Assembly: GCF_963678635.1 (NCBI RefSeq)
Contig: NC_087070.1
Location: forward strand, 47,599,467 to 47,659,466
Length of the DNA stretch: 60,000 bases
Reading direction: 5' to 3'
From: Symsagittifera roscoffensis
Lineage: Eukaryota; Xenacoelomorpha; Acoela; Convolutidae
Shown: positions 11,092 through 21,503 of the stretch, piece by piece
How the letters are laid out: the number at the start of each line of letters is the position of its first letter
Position numbering within the stretch: the stretch's first letter is position 1
Position numbers and translations under genes: made by a program
The notes under the pieces: generated by a model
What the model was told of the DNA's origin: nothing
Seen by the model: the letters and a program-made list of their open reading frames with translations, nothing else
Database searches by the model: none

Positions 11092-11916
11092 GTAGAGAGG
11101 GAAATAGAGGCTCCCACCAGTTCGAGATCGGAGGAAGACTTCAAGCCCCAGAAGGTAAACGTGAAGAGAGGTTCAACGAACGGGCAGACATGGGAAGTGG
11201 ATGTCGGCAAGGAATGGGTCTCGAAGGCACACCAGGCCACGGGGAAGCAAGTGACGAGTGATCCACTGGAGAGGAACAAAACGAGGAACACCTCCCGGAC
11301 ATGGTGGGTGGCCCTCGAGACATTGAAAGAAATGGAAGACTGCTTGAAGAAGTTGGACAGTGGAGTGGCTCGCAAACGACGCAATTGGGCCACCCAGCAA
11401 AAAGCTGAGGTTAACAAGATAGAATTGGCGAATCAGCTGAAGTGGTCCTGGCAGAACTTGTTGAAGGATCATTTCGAAGAGGCAATGAGGACATCCTCAT
11501 CAGCACCGCCATTGATGGCGAATCCCTTCGTTAGAACCGCAGGACAATTGATGTTCACCTGGAGTCTGGTGGGAATAGAGTTGGAGACATTGAACTCATA
11601 TGACAGGTTGAAGTTGGGAAGCAAGAAGCTAGATGTGTATCAAGCACTGATTCAACACGTGGTCAGGGATAATTCAGGCTTGAGCTTGGCTAGGAGGAAG
11701 GATGCCACATGTTTCTTGAGATGGATAATGTCAATGATGTCTGACAGCACCATCTTGGCGTGCCACCAAAGAGCAAGCGGAAGTAAAACCGTGGAAAAGA
11801 GAGTCTCAACGATCATCTTAATCGTGTATCAGAGTACTGGAATAGAAAAGGAAGATGGTTCCAGACTATCCCTAGAGAACCACAGAAAGCTAGATGAGGT
11901 GTGGAGGTTTTTTTAG
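11092..11916 (+). pseudogene. A1 ORF3: central helical region
   Basis: Open in frame 1 after the TAA at 11089; frameshift near 11905. Conserved with B2: HFEEAMRTSS and FVRTAGQLMFTWSLVGIE (B2: YFEEEMRTTP, YVRTELQLRFAWCMMGLT), then LARRKDATCFLRWIM (B2: CAKRRDALCFIRLLI) and KLDEVWRFF (B2: KIDEIRRFS). Predominantly helical with no recognised fold. Conservation of aromatic and charged positions between two diverged families implies it was once under selection. Confidence 0.6.
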
Positions 11917-12757
11917 CAAGAAGTTCGAAGAAGAACATGATGTTCACCGTAACCTGGCCTCGTCAGAGCAGTACTCGAGACTCAGCGAGAAGGGGGAATA
12001 CCAATACGTGTCAGGAGTGATGGGAATAGCCTACAACCCCTTCTTAGACTCAGAAACTAGAGGCGCTCACAGGAACCACGAGGTAGCGGAGCTGCTGAAG
12101 TTTTGGACAGAAAAAATAGTGGAAATAGACGCGGTGGAGAAAGAGAGGCCGAGCCTGGGCCTGATTCTAGAGAAAACACCGGAGGTGGTGAGCATACCGC
12201 GCTCGAACAAGAGGGTTGAAGTGAACATGGGTGATGGCAATGGCAATGGCTTGCTGATCACGAACTTGGGAGTGGTATGGAAGCTACTAAGACCCTCCTG
12301 GTGCCCACATCCCCACGCGAGTCTGATCGAGGAGACCACCGAACGGGTGAGGCTAGCTCCAACGGAAGATGAAGATTTGGCAAAGTTGAGTGTGGTGCAC
12401 AAACTGATCTTACCTCAGATGAAGGAGTCAGGCGAAAAGACGAACAATCTCGAGTCAGCAAAGAAGATGGAGCCGGGTAGCTGTCTGGATTCTACGTGTG
12501 GGAGTGGAGAGCACACCTGCGATGGACGATCATGTGTCAGGATACTGTCCTTTCAAAAAGAAGATCTGGTTACTTGGTTTGAAGACATCACGGAAAGGGA
12601 GAAAAGTGAAGTACAAATATTGGCGGAGTGTTACGCGAGAACTACGGTGAACATAGCGACAGCTCTCGGATTCTTCTCGAGAATGTGTAGTCTGCATTCT
12701 CTGGAGAGGCTAGAGTCTGAACACCATTTAGTGACGGCGTTGAGCGTAGAATCATAG
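11905..12757 (+). pseudogene. A1 ORF3: region with conserved C-x4-C-x6-C-x4-C motif
   Basis: Frame 2. It begins with the conserved YVSGVMGIAYNPFLD (B2: YVSGVIGILYNPFLS) and ends at TAG 12755. Near the middle are KRVEV, VVWKLLRPSW and then EPGSC-x4-C-x6-C-x4-C (the four Cys of CLDSTCGSGEHTCDGRSC). B2 keeps the same spacing in CLTEVCGLEGHVCGSLDC. Such spacing could bind zinc or form disulfides. TALGFFSRMCSLHSLERLE is also conserved. The stop at 12755 is absent from B2. Confidence 0.62.
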
Positions 12758-14068
12758 CCTGGAGTGTTGCAGGTGACTCAAAAACATATCCGGAGCTGGA
12801 AGGTTGGTCTCGAGGCAGAAATGGGGTTTCCCATGAGCGAAGCTTATGGCCTGCCATTGAACGCAAAATCCCTGATAGGGTCAATGATGGCCAATTTGTG
12901 CGGAAGCCACTACCCACTGCACATGGCGATGGTGGAAGCATCCAACCAGAGAATATTGGTGGACAAGGCCTTCTCAGTGCCCAAGTGCGTGAGGTTGGCT
13001 CGGGTATCGCATCACTCGCACAAGTTGTTGAGGAAAATCAGAGGGACAGTACCGAAAGAGTTGAGAGATGACTTGAGTGAAATCTGGGGAGAAGAGCTTT
13101 TGAAGTTGGAAAGTGAGAACACAAGCGATCACGAGAGACAAAACGTGATCGGAAAACCTGTGGGGGGCACTCCAAACATGGGAGAGAACGACACGATGCA
13201 TGAGAAAATGATGGAGCTTGAGCCTCTCTTGGAAGCCTCGGGGGAGCGTAACCTCAGGAGCATTGAGATCACCCATGGAGAATGCCCATGCCACTGTTTA
13301 GCACAGACGGTGTGGTATCCAGACCACAAGAACCTTTGTCTGGTGTGGGATATGGAAGAAATTCGGTCGATCGGATTACCGGATCACCGGCAGAAGGTGA
13401 CGCTCTTAGTAGTGAGTACGATGCTGGCTCTGAGATGGATAGAGGAGAATATAACGAAGTATCGGGAAGCAAAGACGCCAACGGCTGAGTCAATATATGT
13501 GATAGATTACAGCAGGAGACTCGAGTTGTTTGAGACTGCATGCAAAGTATTCGCCATACCAACGGAAGTCAGACACGTATGGAGCCGCTTGAGGTACTTT
13601 CCATGGTTTCGAGCGACACTGACGTCTTGGTTATACATGACAACGAAAGATCACATGAGAAAGCATCAAAAGGAGTATCGACAGTTCCAGGCCGAGATTG
13701 GGCCGGAAGCTTTCAAGAGACCCCTGTTAACCCATCGAAATGCGATCACGACAGGATGGAAGAGAGTGGGTAAAATGTCTAGAGACAATACCAAAGCGAG
13801 GGAATCAATACTAGAGGAAGACTTGGCGAAGAACGTGAGCTTGAGCCTGCACAACTCCTTTTGTTTGAACCGGGAATCTAGGGTGAAGGCACTACCCAAC
13901 CAGGCGAAGAGGTTGCAGGAGCAAAGAGAATGGATGCGATCCTATGAACAGCTGAAGGCTTGGGAGGAGATCGTGATTAGCTCCGATGATGAAGAAGAAC
14001 TGTTGAGACAGTTTGCCGTATCTAGTACTTCAGGGAGCGGCACCTCCAAGGCGAAGAGTGCGAAATGA
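12758..14068 (+). pseudogene. A1 ORF3: C-terminal region with hydrophobic segment and LHNSFC motif
   Basis: Same frame as the previous segment. Numbered from 12764: a second Cys motif PCHC (175-178; also PCHC in B2), a short hydrophobic run KVTLLVVSTMLAL (211-223) followed by RWIEEN (B2: a longer hydrophobic run then RWLEAH), THRNAITT (323-330) and the nearly invariant LHNSFCLNRES (362-372). A3 and B1 keep the LHNSFC segment too. The hydrophobic run could be a membrane helix, but it is short and no signal peptide is visible. TGA ends ORF3 at 14068. Confidence 0.62.
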
Positions 14069-14484
14069 GCGGATGGTTCGAATGGATCTTGAGTCTTGAG
14101 AGGGAAAGGGGGCTTGAGTGTGGATCCGGGTGAAACCTGGGTTCACGAAAAAGAAATTTTAACGAAACAGATATTGTTATTAATATGCTATATCTATTAT
14201 ATAAATCAAAATGCTGCATGACAATTTCCTAATTGAATGGGACAAAAGAAATTTTAAATAATTGGCTTGAAAAGCGAGAATTCAAGGGTGCAGGTGTGTG
14301 CAGATTTTGATTGCTGTTTAGCGATAGTGTGAAAATTTTACATGGCTGTGAATTTTGGGGTGTAGATAAGCTTAAGTCTGCTGCAAACTTCTGTAAATGA
14401 CCACTGGCACTGTACCTTGAGCAACACTCGGTTTTCTGGGACTCACTGGCAGACGACAGCACGCGATGAGGACATCGATCTTGA
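14069..14484 (+). other. A1 3' untranslated region
   Basis: Noncoding between ORF3 and the polypurine tract. It is matched in inverse orientation in A2 (40555-40975), including the CTTGAG-rich start and the AT-rich block near 14160. No gene seen. Confidence 0.7.
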
Positions 14485-14496
14485 GTCCGGGGAGTA
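14485..14496 (+). promoter_or_regulatory. 3' polypurine tract of A1
   Basis: GTCCGGGGAGTA directly precedes the LTR start TGTGCC. The same 12 bases directly precede the LTR in B1 (17034-17045) and B2 (30644-30655), and an 11-base version does so in A2. This position is where plus-strand DNA synthesis is primed in LTR elements. Confidence 0.8.
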
Positions 14497-15359
14497 TGTG
14501 CCAGTCGGTCATATTTGGAAGTCTGACCTTGAGAAAAGCAAGAGCACTTAATTTTTGGGTGAAATTTAATTTTTCAAAAATTCGAATGGAGCCTGTCATG
14601 CACGATTTTCTCGCGATAACTGAAAAACCGAAAAAGAGAAATCAGAACGATCGAATAACAATCGCGGGAAAGTTGTCAGATAAAAAACAAGTGGGAAATT
14701 GCTATTCGCAATTTCCATCATAGTGAACAAGAGTAGAGCTGTCCTATCTGAAATAAAAGACAGAGTATTCCCGAGAGAACAATTATTCGAACTGGACTAG
14801 AGTGAACCTTCGACGGAAAGGTGGACAGCTGGAGTGTCCCAATGGTTCACATAAAACTTAATTCTAGAGTTCAAACTTACCTCTGCCATTCAAACTGACA
14901 AACATTGAACTTATCTAGTTATCTTAGTTAATTCTAGAGTTGCTCACCCATATAATTACCTCCTGTGCTTGAGCGCATCAACATGTGAGTCCTTAATTTA
15001 AATTTCTAGAGTGTGTTTTATGATTTTTATGTTGAGGTAAGGCGAGTTTTAGGTTGATCCATCTGAAATGGATCAAAGTTCCACTGTCTAATAAAAAGTA
15101 ACTTAACGGATTGTTCCGACCCGGTTTTTAACGGCGTTCATGTATTTTGGGTATCTAGAGACCTAAGTATGGGGACGTTCTTATTTCTAGAGTGGGGGGG
15201 GGATATTTTGGTAGTAGCCTTTAAGCTGTAACGGGTCGTAGTCTCATGTCACAAGCGAACCGAATTGGCTCCGACTGATTTGAGGTAGAAAAACACAAGA
15301 GATGGTTATAGGGCCTATTTTTCTTAAGCCTCATGTGTGACTACAGTAGACGAATGTTA

Positions 15360-15361
<2 letters not shown>
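14497..15361 (+). repeat. 3' LTR of A1 (LTR A, 865 bp)
   Basis: It begins TGTGCCAGTCGGTC after the polypurine tract and ends GACGAATGTTACA, giving TG...CA ends. It matches A2 (39650-40542, inverted) and the LTR piece of A3 (45434-46016). AATAAA at 15090-15095 is a candidate poly(A) signal, kept in A3 (45725-45730) and, inverted, in A2 (39937-39942). Six CTAGAG words lie in its second half at sites where A2 and A3 mostly have CTCAAG, CTCGAG or CTAGAG. Confidence 0.8.
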
Positions 15362-15363
<2 letters not shown>

Positions 15364-15401
<38 letters not shown>

Positions 15402-15419
15402 CTCTCTCTCTCTCTCTCT
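15364..15419. repeat. (CT)n microsatellite
   Basis: About 56 bp of CT dinucleotides with a short GTGTGT interruption, three bases after the end of the A1 LTR. Typical of eukaryotic DNA; any reading frame through it is low complexity. Confidence 0.95.
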
Positions 15420-15474
15420 ACTTTTTGTATCTCCCTTGGCTCTCTCAAGTCGGCTGATGTATTCCCACGGCGCC

Positions 15475-15705
15475 GAATATTCACAACGCCGAAAAGTAAA
15501 GCTATTTACAACTTCGTGGTACTTTGCATGTTTTAAAAAATGTGGTGTCCGCATGGTTCTGAAGCCCACGTTGACAAATTTTTTAAGGCGACCGGGTGGC
15601 CACAATCACGAGAATGAAATTGAGAACATAAACGTCAGAATACAAAGTGTTACAAAGGACCCCACCCAGACCATGAGGGATTTATACGATAACGCATTGG
15701 AATGA
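15475..15705 (+). pseudogene. FLYWCH-type zinc-finger remnant
   Basis: Frame 1 reads a truncated FLYWCH-like domain: YFACFKKCGVRMVL (the W/Y-x-C ... C-x-x-x-L part), then GGHNHENE (the H-N-H part), followed by DPTQTMRDLYDNALE, which fits the P-x(n)-IY-x-x-AL tail common after FLYWCH domains. Stop at 15703. FLYWCH domains occur in host transcription factors and in Mutator-like transposons; too little remains to say which. It is the only sequence in the window that may not belong to the LTR elements or the LINE. Confidence 0.5.
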
Positions 15706-15920
15706 GAACCGTCAGCACTGGCACCTGAGTACTTTTCTGTGAAATTTTCGCTTTACAGAGCCAGGGTGAAAAAATACTACAGTTCCTCGTGCAGTTATGT
15801 GCCATTCCGCCCGGATTGACAGAGTCGACCCCGCCGATGCACAAAAATGGAAGGTTTAAGGGGTTAGCGCCATAATTCTAATGAAAAGGAGGCTCAGAAT
15901 GTTCTAGAATTCAAAATATT
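15706..15920. other. Unassigned spacer between FLYWCH remnant and B1 LTR
   Basis: No ORF, repeat or recognised motif. It ends directly at the 3' LTR end of B1 and may be older flanking DNA. Confidence 0.5.
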
Positions 15921-17033
15921 TGCAACATTCGCCCGGAAGTACATATCGAGCCGAAATAAAGCTAAGCTATAAAACGACTGGCCAGCGTCTAAACAAAGCT
16001 CTACTTGCTTTTCACCGTCTCTACCAAAGCCAGTTCTTTCGGTGGTCTTTCTAACATCGGGTCGACAAAAACGTTACTGCTTTCGGCTTCGGTCAAAACA
16101 CTCAAATTAACTTAACTACATGCAGGAACAGTGAGCTCATGGCTGGGTCTCAGTATCCCCAGACCACGAGGTCACTCCTAAATACAGGGCTACTACTATC
16201 TATTAAATTACTATTGTTTTTGTTCAGTAGATAAAAATCATCATCTCCATCGAAGATGGATCAACCCTTTCCCCTAACTCCTAGCTTCTCATCCTTATCA
16301 AAATGAATCCAGTTGTTAATTAAATTCAATTCAGGACATGACAAGAAGCTAAAAGTTTATATAAAAGAATAAAAGTTTCAGTTCCGAAACCCTTCCGGAT
16401 TCTTGAATCCACTGAATCAAGCTCGTTAATCTTGATTTCTTCGTAATCCGGAAGGCTGTCTTCCACCCTTCACCGTTATCTGCAACGGCCTTGCAACTAT
16501 TGTAGCGACACAATAGTTGAAATTCGGAGCGGTCTTTGCTAACTCTGCAATTCGTTGTCGTTTTTCAATCACAATTCTCGTAGTTATTGCTATCATAACT
16601 ATTGTTGTTCTGATTTTATTCTGGTTTTCTTCCAAAATGGCCGTTTTTGACGCTTCTCTGAATTATTATGTCATCACTTCGAATTTTTAAAAATTCAAAA
16701 TACCAGAATATCTTGACCTTCACCGTTTGACTCCGTGATTTGTAGTCGTTTTTTCTCACAATTTCCGTACTTCTCGCGATCGCAGCTAATGTTGTTCTCT
16801 TGTTTTTTAGCTTTTTTCTGCCAAAATGGCCGTTTCTGACGTTTCTCAGAAATGTTACGTAAACACTTCGAAAATTTAAAAATTAGCAATTTCCGAATCC
16901 TTCAACCTTCACGTTTTGTTCAATCGTTCAAATAACGTTCTTAATCCTTAAAATCACTAATCCGGAAGGCTCGCTGCTAAAAATTCGAATTCTGCAGAGA
17001 TTGCATTTTGGCACATTCTGGTCGAATGTCGCA
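15921..17033 (-). repeat. 3' LTR of B1 (LTR B, 1113 bp)
   Basis: On the minus strand it begins TGCGACATTCGACCAG and ends GGGCGAATGTTGCA, so the ends form short inverted repeats. A TATA box (TATATAAA, minus strand) lies at 16356-16363. It is about 190 bp longer than the 5' LTR of the same element because a module around CCAAAATGGCCGTTT appears twice (near 16636 and 16822). Confidence 0.8.
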
Positions 17034-17045
17034 TACTCCCCGGAC
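17034..17045 (-). promoter_or_regulatory. 3' polypurine tract of B1
   Basis: GTCCGGGGAGTA on the minus strand, touching the LTR start. Identical to the tracts of A1 and B2. Confidence 0.8.
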
Positions 17046-17854
17046 AGTCCGGTCAATGTCCTCATTGAATCACGCAATGTTCGTAAAATAGATACAGTGT
17101 CATCGAACAGAATTTACAAAATGCACGAAATTACCTTTATCCACGTCACATCGACTCACTGCAGAATATAAATGGCATCATACTACATCACTATAGCCTT
17201 CAAATTCTTTCATTAATCTGCACATTGAGGATATGACTTAAGATAAAACATATTTTATGACTTCCAATGTCAATGTCCCGATTAAAATTTTTTCTCTTAG
17301 ATTTAAAAGGTGTTGGCTTGCAGGACAGTCCTGCCAACCAACAAGCTAAAATTATCCTACTATGCTTCTCCCTTCGGAAATCTTGCTTGTTATTGTCCTG
17401 AATACTAAAACTAAGAAACTCTGTGGTTAGAAAGAACAATGAAACAATCTCCCTCTTCGAGAGATTACCCAAGCCTTCCATGCCACCACAAAGTGATCAG
17501 TTCTCCTAGCTGATTAAAAACAGTCATGTAGGCTGGAATATTTAAATATACTCCTTCACTTAAGCCTTTCTAAATAAATAGTAAGTGAGTGTCTCTAAAG
17601 CCACTCAACTAAAATCAAATTGCAAATTTATAAATGCAACAATTTCAAAACTCAACTAAATGTTTCAGTTTTCAATTACAACTTGGTTGCTTGGTTTCTC
17701 ACTTGAGTTTTTTCACACACATAAAACAATTCTGAGTTTTAACTTTTCCTTCATTACTCCTTTGTTCTCTTCTTTTTTCGTCGTTTAGAAGTTCTAACAC
17801 TTCTAAATTCTTCTAATTTTCGTCTCTTTTTCCATCTCGCTTTTCGGTCATTCG
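17046..17854 (-). other. B1 3' untranslated region
   Basis: No ORF. It is matched over most of its length by 30656-31474 in B2 (shared blocks include the segment near CAGGACAG...CCTGCCAACCAACAAGC and TTCAATTACAACTTGG). Confidence 0.7.
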
Positions 17855-18065
17855 TCAATGCTCCATTTCTTCCTCCTGTGATACTGACTCTGCACTCTCA
17901 GTCTCCGTATCTTGTAACACGTCGTTAGCAATCCTGACGCTACTGGAAGCCGTCCTCCAACACTTCTGCTCTTCCACCCTCTGCTTACAACAAGGTAGGG
18001 GATCCACGTTAGATTCTCTGTTCCTGCAGAAGCTGTTGTGGAGACACAACGTCACGTTTCTCTCC
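17855..18065 (-). pseudogene. B1 ORF3: C-terminal stub
   Basis: The minus strand reads RNVTLCLHNSFCRNRES, CCKQRVEEQKC and a short acidic tail to TGA at 17855. This is the end of ORF3, as in B2 and (diverged) A1. It is joined near 18065 to ORF2 sequence, so everything between is deleted. B2 keeps the sequence upstream of the same point; both share GAGAGAAACG at the junction. Confidence 0.75.
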
Positions 18066-19550
18066 CGTTCCAAAGCGATTTTGTTGTCAGAGATATTGGA
18101 TCAGAGTGTGTCTCAGGTCTATTATCTTGTTCCACGAGTCCGTGGATTTCTTCATATCCAAGTTCCTCACTCTCTCTCTCTCTCATCTGCTCTGAACAAC
18201 GTGCCAGTTTCATCAGTCCTCCCAAGTTTCCGTGGGTAATTGCAATCAATGTCAGAAGTCCGTCTAGCCGCAGGTTCTGGATTCCATCGGTGAGCAGTAT
18301 TGCCGGTCCTTTCACGAAATTTTCTGCTCCGAATGTCACGAACAAGGCTATTAGTTCCACTATCGATACTTCCACTACTGCTTGGAGGAATTCTTTTATC
18401 AAGTAGTGCGAGACTTTCGGGTAAACTTTTGCCAAGAAGGACGCGGTCCATCCGGCTCTCAACCCTTCTAGCATGCTGTCTGTTCTCTCAAAGCCCTCCC
18501 GTCCTTTCACTTCCTGGGTCCAGAAGGTTTCCAGAGTAATCTGACACATCCTGTTCACAAATTCAGCGGTCTTTTCTCCGGCATTTTCCGCCAGGTTCAC
18601 CTCCTTCAACAAGTAGGCATGTATCTTTCTGATCATCACGGGGCCTTGCTCAAAAGCATCTGCACCCAATGCCGCTACTCTAGGGTTCAGGTGTAGCCAC
18701 TGGTTGGCTTCCGGCTTGGTTCTCAGAACCATCGCTTCCAAATGAGCTCTCGTCTCGATTGCCGCGATCACTCGATGGTTGTCGTCTATTCCCGGTTTCA
18801 GTTTGAGTTGTCGACTGAAATTGGACAGTTCCAACCCCAGCACCTCGTCCAACACTAACATGTGTAGCGCATGGTCCTTGAGTCCTCTCATCGCGTTTGA
18901 GATATCTGACCATACTGCAGGCAGTTCAGCCTTAAGTGGCCTCAGGTTCTCCATCTCTATCATGCGATTCGGGGCTGATATGATCACATCATATTTCCCT
19001 TCCGAAAGTAAGGCCACAATCGCATACACAAATTTCAGTCCATCCGGGAGATGTGCATATCCCGGAGACAACGCAAATACTACTCTCATTGTCACTTTAT
19101 TGAATGACCCCTCCTTCGTCGCATCCACCACTTCACCCATCGACTCAAGGATATCTTTTATCGCTGGCCATACAGCGTTCTCTGCTGTTGCAGGATCTCT
19201 GAGTCTGCTCAGAAAACCTCTACTGTGTGGATTGTCATTGATGCCAGCAAACACAATCGTAATTGGGTTCATGTCCGTCTGCCTTTGTACCCCTATAGCC
19301 AAAGATATCGATTGCAGTAAGTCCAGGTCGACCGCTGCCAACATTATGACGTCCGGCCAAAACAAAGACTTGGAGGTGTACACGAACTCTGAATTCGCTA
19401 CTACCATAATCTTGGCCTTCCGCATCTCTGCTTTGTCATAGGCGGCGAAGATGGTCTCATCTTTCTTTATCGCTATCAATCTGCCATATCTTTGGGCATC
19501 ACCATCTTGATTCACTAGTTTTGGGTATACTCTTTCCTTCACATGACCAG
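18066..19550 (-). pseudogene. B1 ORF2: second SGNH-like domain
   Basis: Aligned by eye with A1 7600-9030. Block-I-like ANSEF, block-III-like FAGINDNP, then FALSPGYAHLP and GIDDNHRV give Ser, Asn and His candidates at the same places as in A1. A hydrophobic helical part follows (EFLQAVVEVSIVELIALFV). The similarity to A1 fades just before the deletion junction near 18065. A frameshift near 19550 separates it from the SGNH domain upstream; A1 is frame-continuous there, so this is decay. A second SGNH fold is inferred. Confidence 0.55.
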
Positions 19551-21503
19551 GGGTGTCGTCAGCTGCCTGGATATCTTCACGTGTTGTCCAATCGGCGCTC
19601 TCGTGGTCAGGAATCTTCCTGGTCTCTCTTCACGATTCCCCTCATCATGACTCAGCCTCACATCCTGCAATGGTCTCGCATTCACTGGTCCCATCGTGTT
19701 ATTAGAGGGCAGTCCCTCCAAGTCAGCAAATCTCAAGGCCGTCGTGGAGCTGAAATTTATGCTAGCGGCTATCAACCAGTCTACGCCGGTTATCGAGTAC
19801 AATCTGCTGACGGATAGCGTCGCTCCATTCAGCATCCTCCTTGCATCTTCGATGAAGCTTACCCTCTGGAGATCCAGCTTCATTAGCTCGTCTTTGTATA
19901 TATGCCAGGGAGACGGTATGGGTCTTGACCACATCAACAAGCCTCTGCTCGGACGTCTCTCCTCTCGACTGGTATTTGTCGTCTCCGATCTAGTGTCCGA
20001 TCTAGACGTGCCGGCTGTCTCTTCGATTGGGTTGACAGGTCCTTTTCTTCTCCTAGGATGGATGGTTCTCCTCATCGGTGCCTCTCCCAATCGATCCTGT
20101 ACGTCTGTCCTTTGACCTGGTTCGCTGGAGCTTTGTTGCCTGTAGTTGGTGACGGCCGGGACCGTACCCAAGCGTGTTTCCAGGCTAGGAGGCACAAAGG
20201 TGGTAATCACCGCGTCACTCACTGTTCCTTCTTCCTTCAGCACTCCTGTGTCAAAGAGTTCTGCTTCCAGCTCGTCCAACCGCTCTTGGAATACTCGATT
20301 CAACCAAGCTTGTCCCTCGATACTGTCGAAGTGAATGCCGTCCGTGGTCAGTCTGGCCTGATCCATAGCTCTCAACTCATGTTCGATGTCCATGAGGATC
20401 ATTCTTCCGGCGTTTCGACTTGCGAGATTCCTCAAGATGTTTTTCCACCTGACGACTCCCTCGTTGTGCCTTCTTCCTGATGCTGTCAGGCTTCTCGCGT
20501 TCATTGGCACAGTGCAAACGGTCAGTACCGCGCAATTGAATTTCTGCCAGAGGGTAGTAAACAAACACACCATCATTGACTCCCATAGTGCTTCCTGCTC
20601 ATCTGAACCTCTGGAGATGTCATTCGTCCCAACTAAGATCATCACATTCATCAGTTCCACCATTCGATATAACTGGGCTATCGTCGCGCCTCCAAAGGCC
20701 ATCACCGTGGTGACCCACGAGGTCCTCAAATTCGACAGCACTCTGACCAAGCTGTCTCCCAGTATCAGATGAGATGTCCCGAGTGGTGGTTGCTGCAGGT
20801 TTACAGCCGGACTCAAAGTAGCTCGGTTGAAGCAGGCCCTCGGATCTGTCTCCGGAGTTCCCGCGAAATTATATTTCAATTGATTATTCTTTTGCACGTC
20901 TATTATGCGAGACACTTTCTTCGCTGGCATCTTCCGTATTCTTCTCTCTGGGGCCCTCGAGCTCCCCATGAGTGGTGTCACGTCACTTATCCCCTGTCTG
21001 ATCACGGTCTGGGAGAGTCGTACTCTGCCCGTGTCGTCAATCGTTCCATAGGGTGCAGTCACCCCGGAACCTGGCGCATTCTTGTTAGCGACCAGTCGTC
21101 CAGCTGTCTCTATCAGCTTCCTCACTGTCTGTTCCACGACGGGGTCACCCAAGGTGTCACTAGGATCCGGGATTGTTACTCGGTTTGTCTCTGCTGGGAG
21201 CTGTGTCTCCGTCGTTTGACTCATTTCTCGAGGCGTCAAGAGCTCCATCGGGGACTGCCCACGAGGAATATCCCTTGCAGGTATCACTTTCTCCACGGCC
21301 GTTGTCAACGCCATCTGCTCCGATCGCTCTTTGTATCCCTGCCTTAAGCGCTCAATCTCTTGACCCTGCTTTTTGTTGCAGTCTTCAAACAACTTTCTCC
21401 ACATGTCCCGATCTTCTTCCATCTGGAGCATGCTTCTGGTCATCTCGTCCAGCTCCTTCTTCGTACTTTTCAGTTCATCGTTCATCTCCTCCAGATCTTG
21501 CAT
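19551..21503 (-). pseudogene. B1 ORF2: coiled coil and SGNH/GDSL hydrolase domain
   Basis: The start overlaps the frame of the small N-terminal domain by 29 bp (21475-21503), a probable frameshift in one ORF. Numbered from 21503: coiled coil 1-65, then a Ser/Thr/Pro-rich stretch. SGNH blocks: LGDS (248-251, Ser251), GGA (271-273), VGTNDISRG (291-299, Asn294) and TDGIHFD (387-393, Asp388, His391). VLTVCTVPMN matches A1. All catalytic positions are kept in both families, which argues that the enzyme was used by the element before the copies died. Substrate unknown. Confidence 0.83.

Larger units (their letters stand above)
1..15361 (+). mobile_element. Giant Ty3/gypsy-type LTR retrotransposon, family A copy A1 (5' end outside window)
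   Basis: The copy runs from inside reverse transcriptase at the window edge to a 3' LTR ending TGTTACA at 15361. The order is RT, RNase H, linker, integrase, macro domain, spacer, ORF2 with an SGNH hydrolase domain, ORF3, polypurine tract and LTR. It is the only copy in the window with both ORF2 and ORF3 essentially whole, so it serves as the reference for the 3' half. It is decayed: stops at 2147, 7927, 11089 and 12755, and frameshifts near 2505, 2930, 5455, 9505, 10075 and 11905. Families A and B share gene order but differ clearly in protein sequence and in the ORF3 C-terminus. Confidence 0.85.

Noticed and set aside
9845-14068. ORF3 as a retroviral envelope gene
   Set aside because: Position after Pol fits, but I see no signal peptide, no furin-type site, no fusion peptide pattern and only a short hydrophobic run. 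Left as unknown.
38-14068. Stops and frame changes explained by introns
   Set aside because: The breaks fall at different places in different copies, inside conserved motifs, and the missing bases do not bring splice signals. They are decay.
15333-15536. Plus-strand ORF with Leu-Ser repeats
   Set aside because: It is the CT microsatellite read in one frame.
17034-17045. CCCCGGAC words as a host promoter motif
   Set aside because: Their fixed place next to every LTR start identifies them as polypurine tracts in the element's own orientation.
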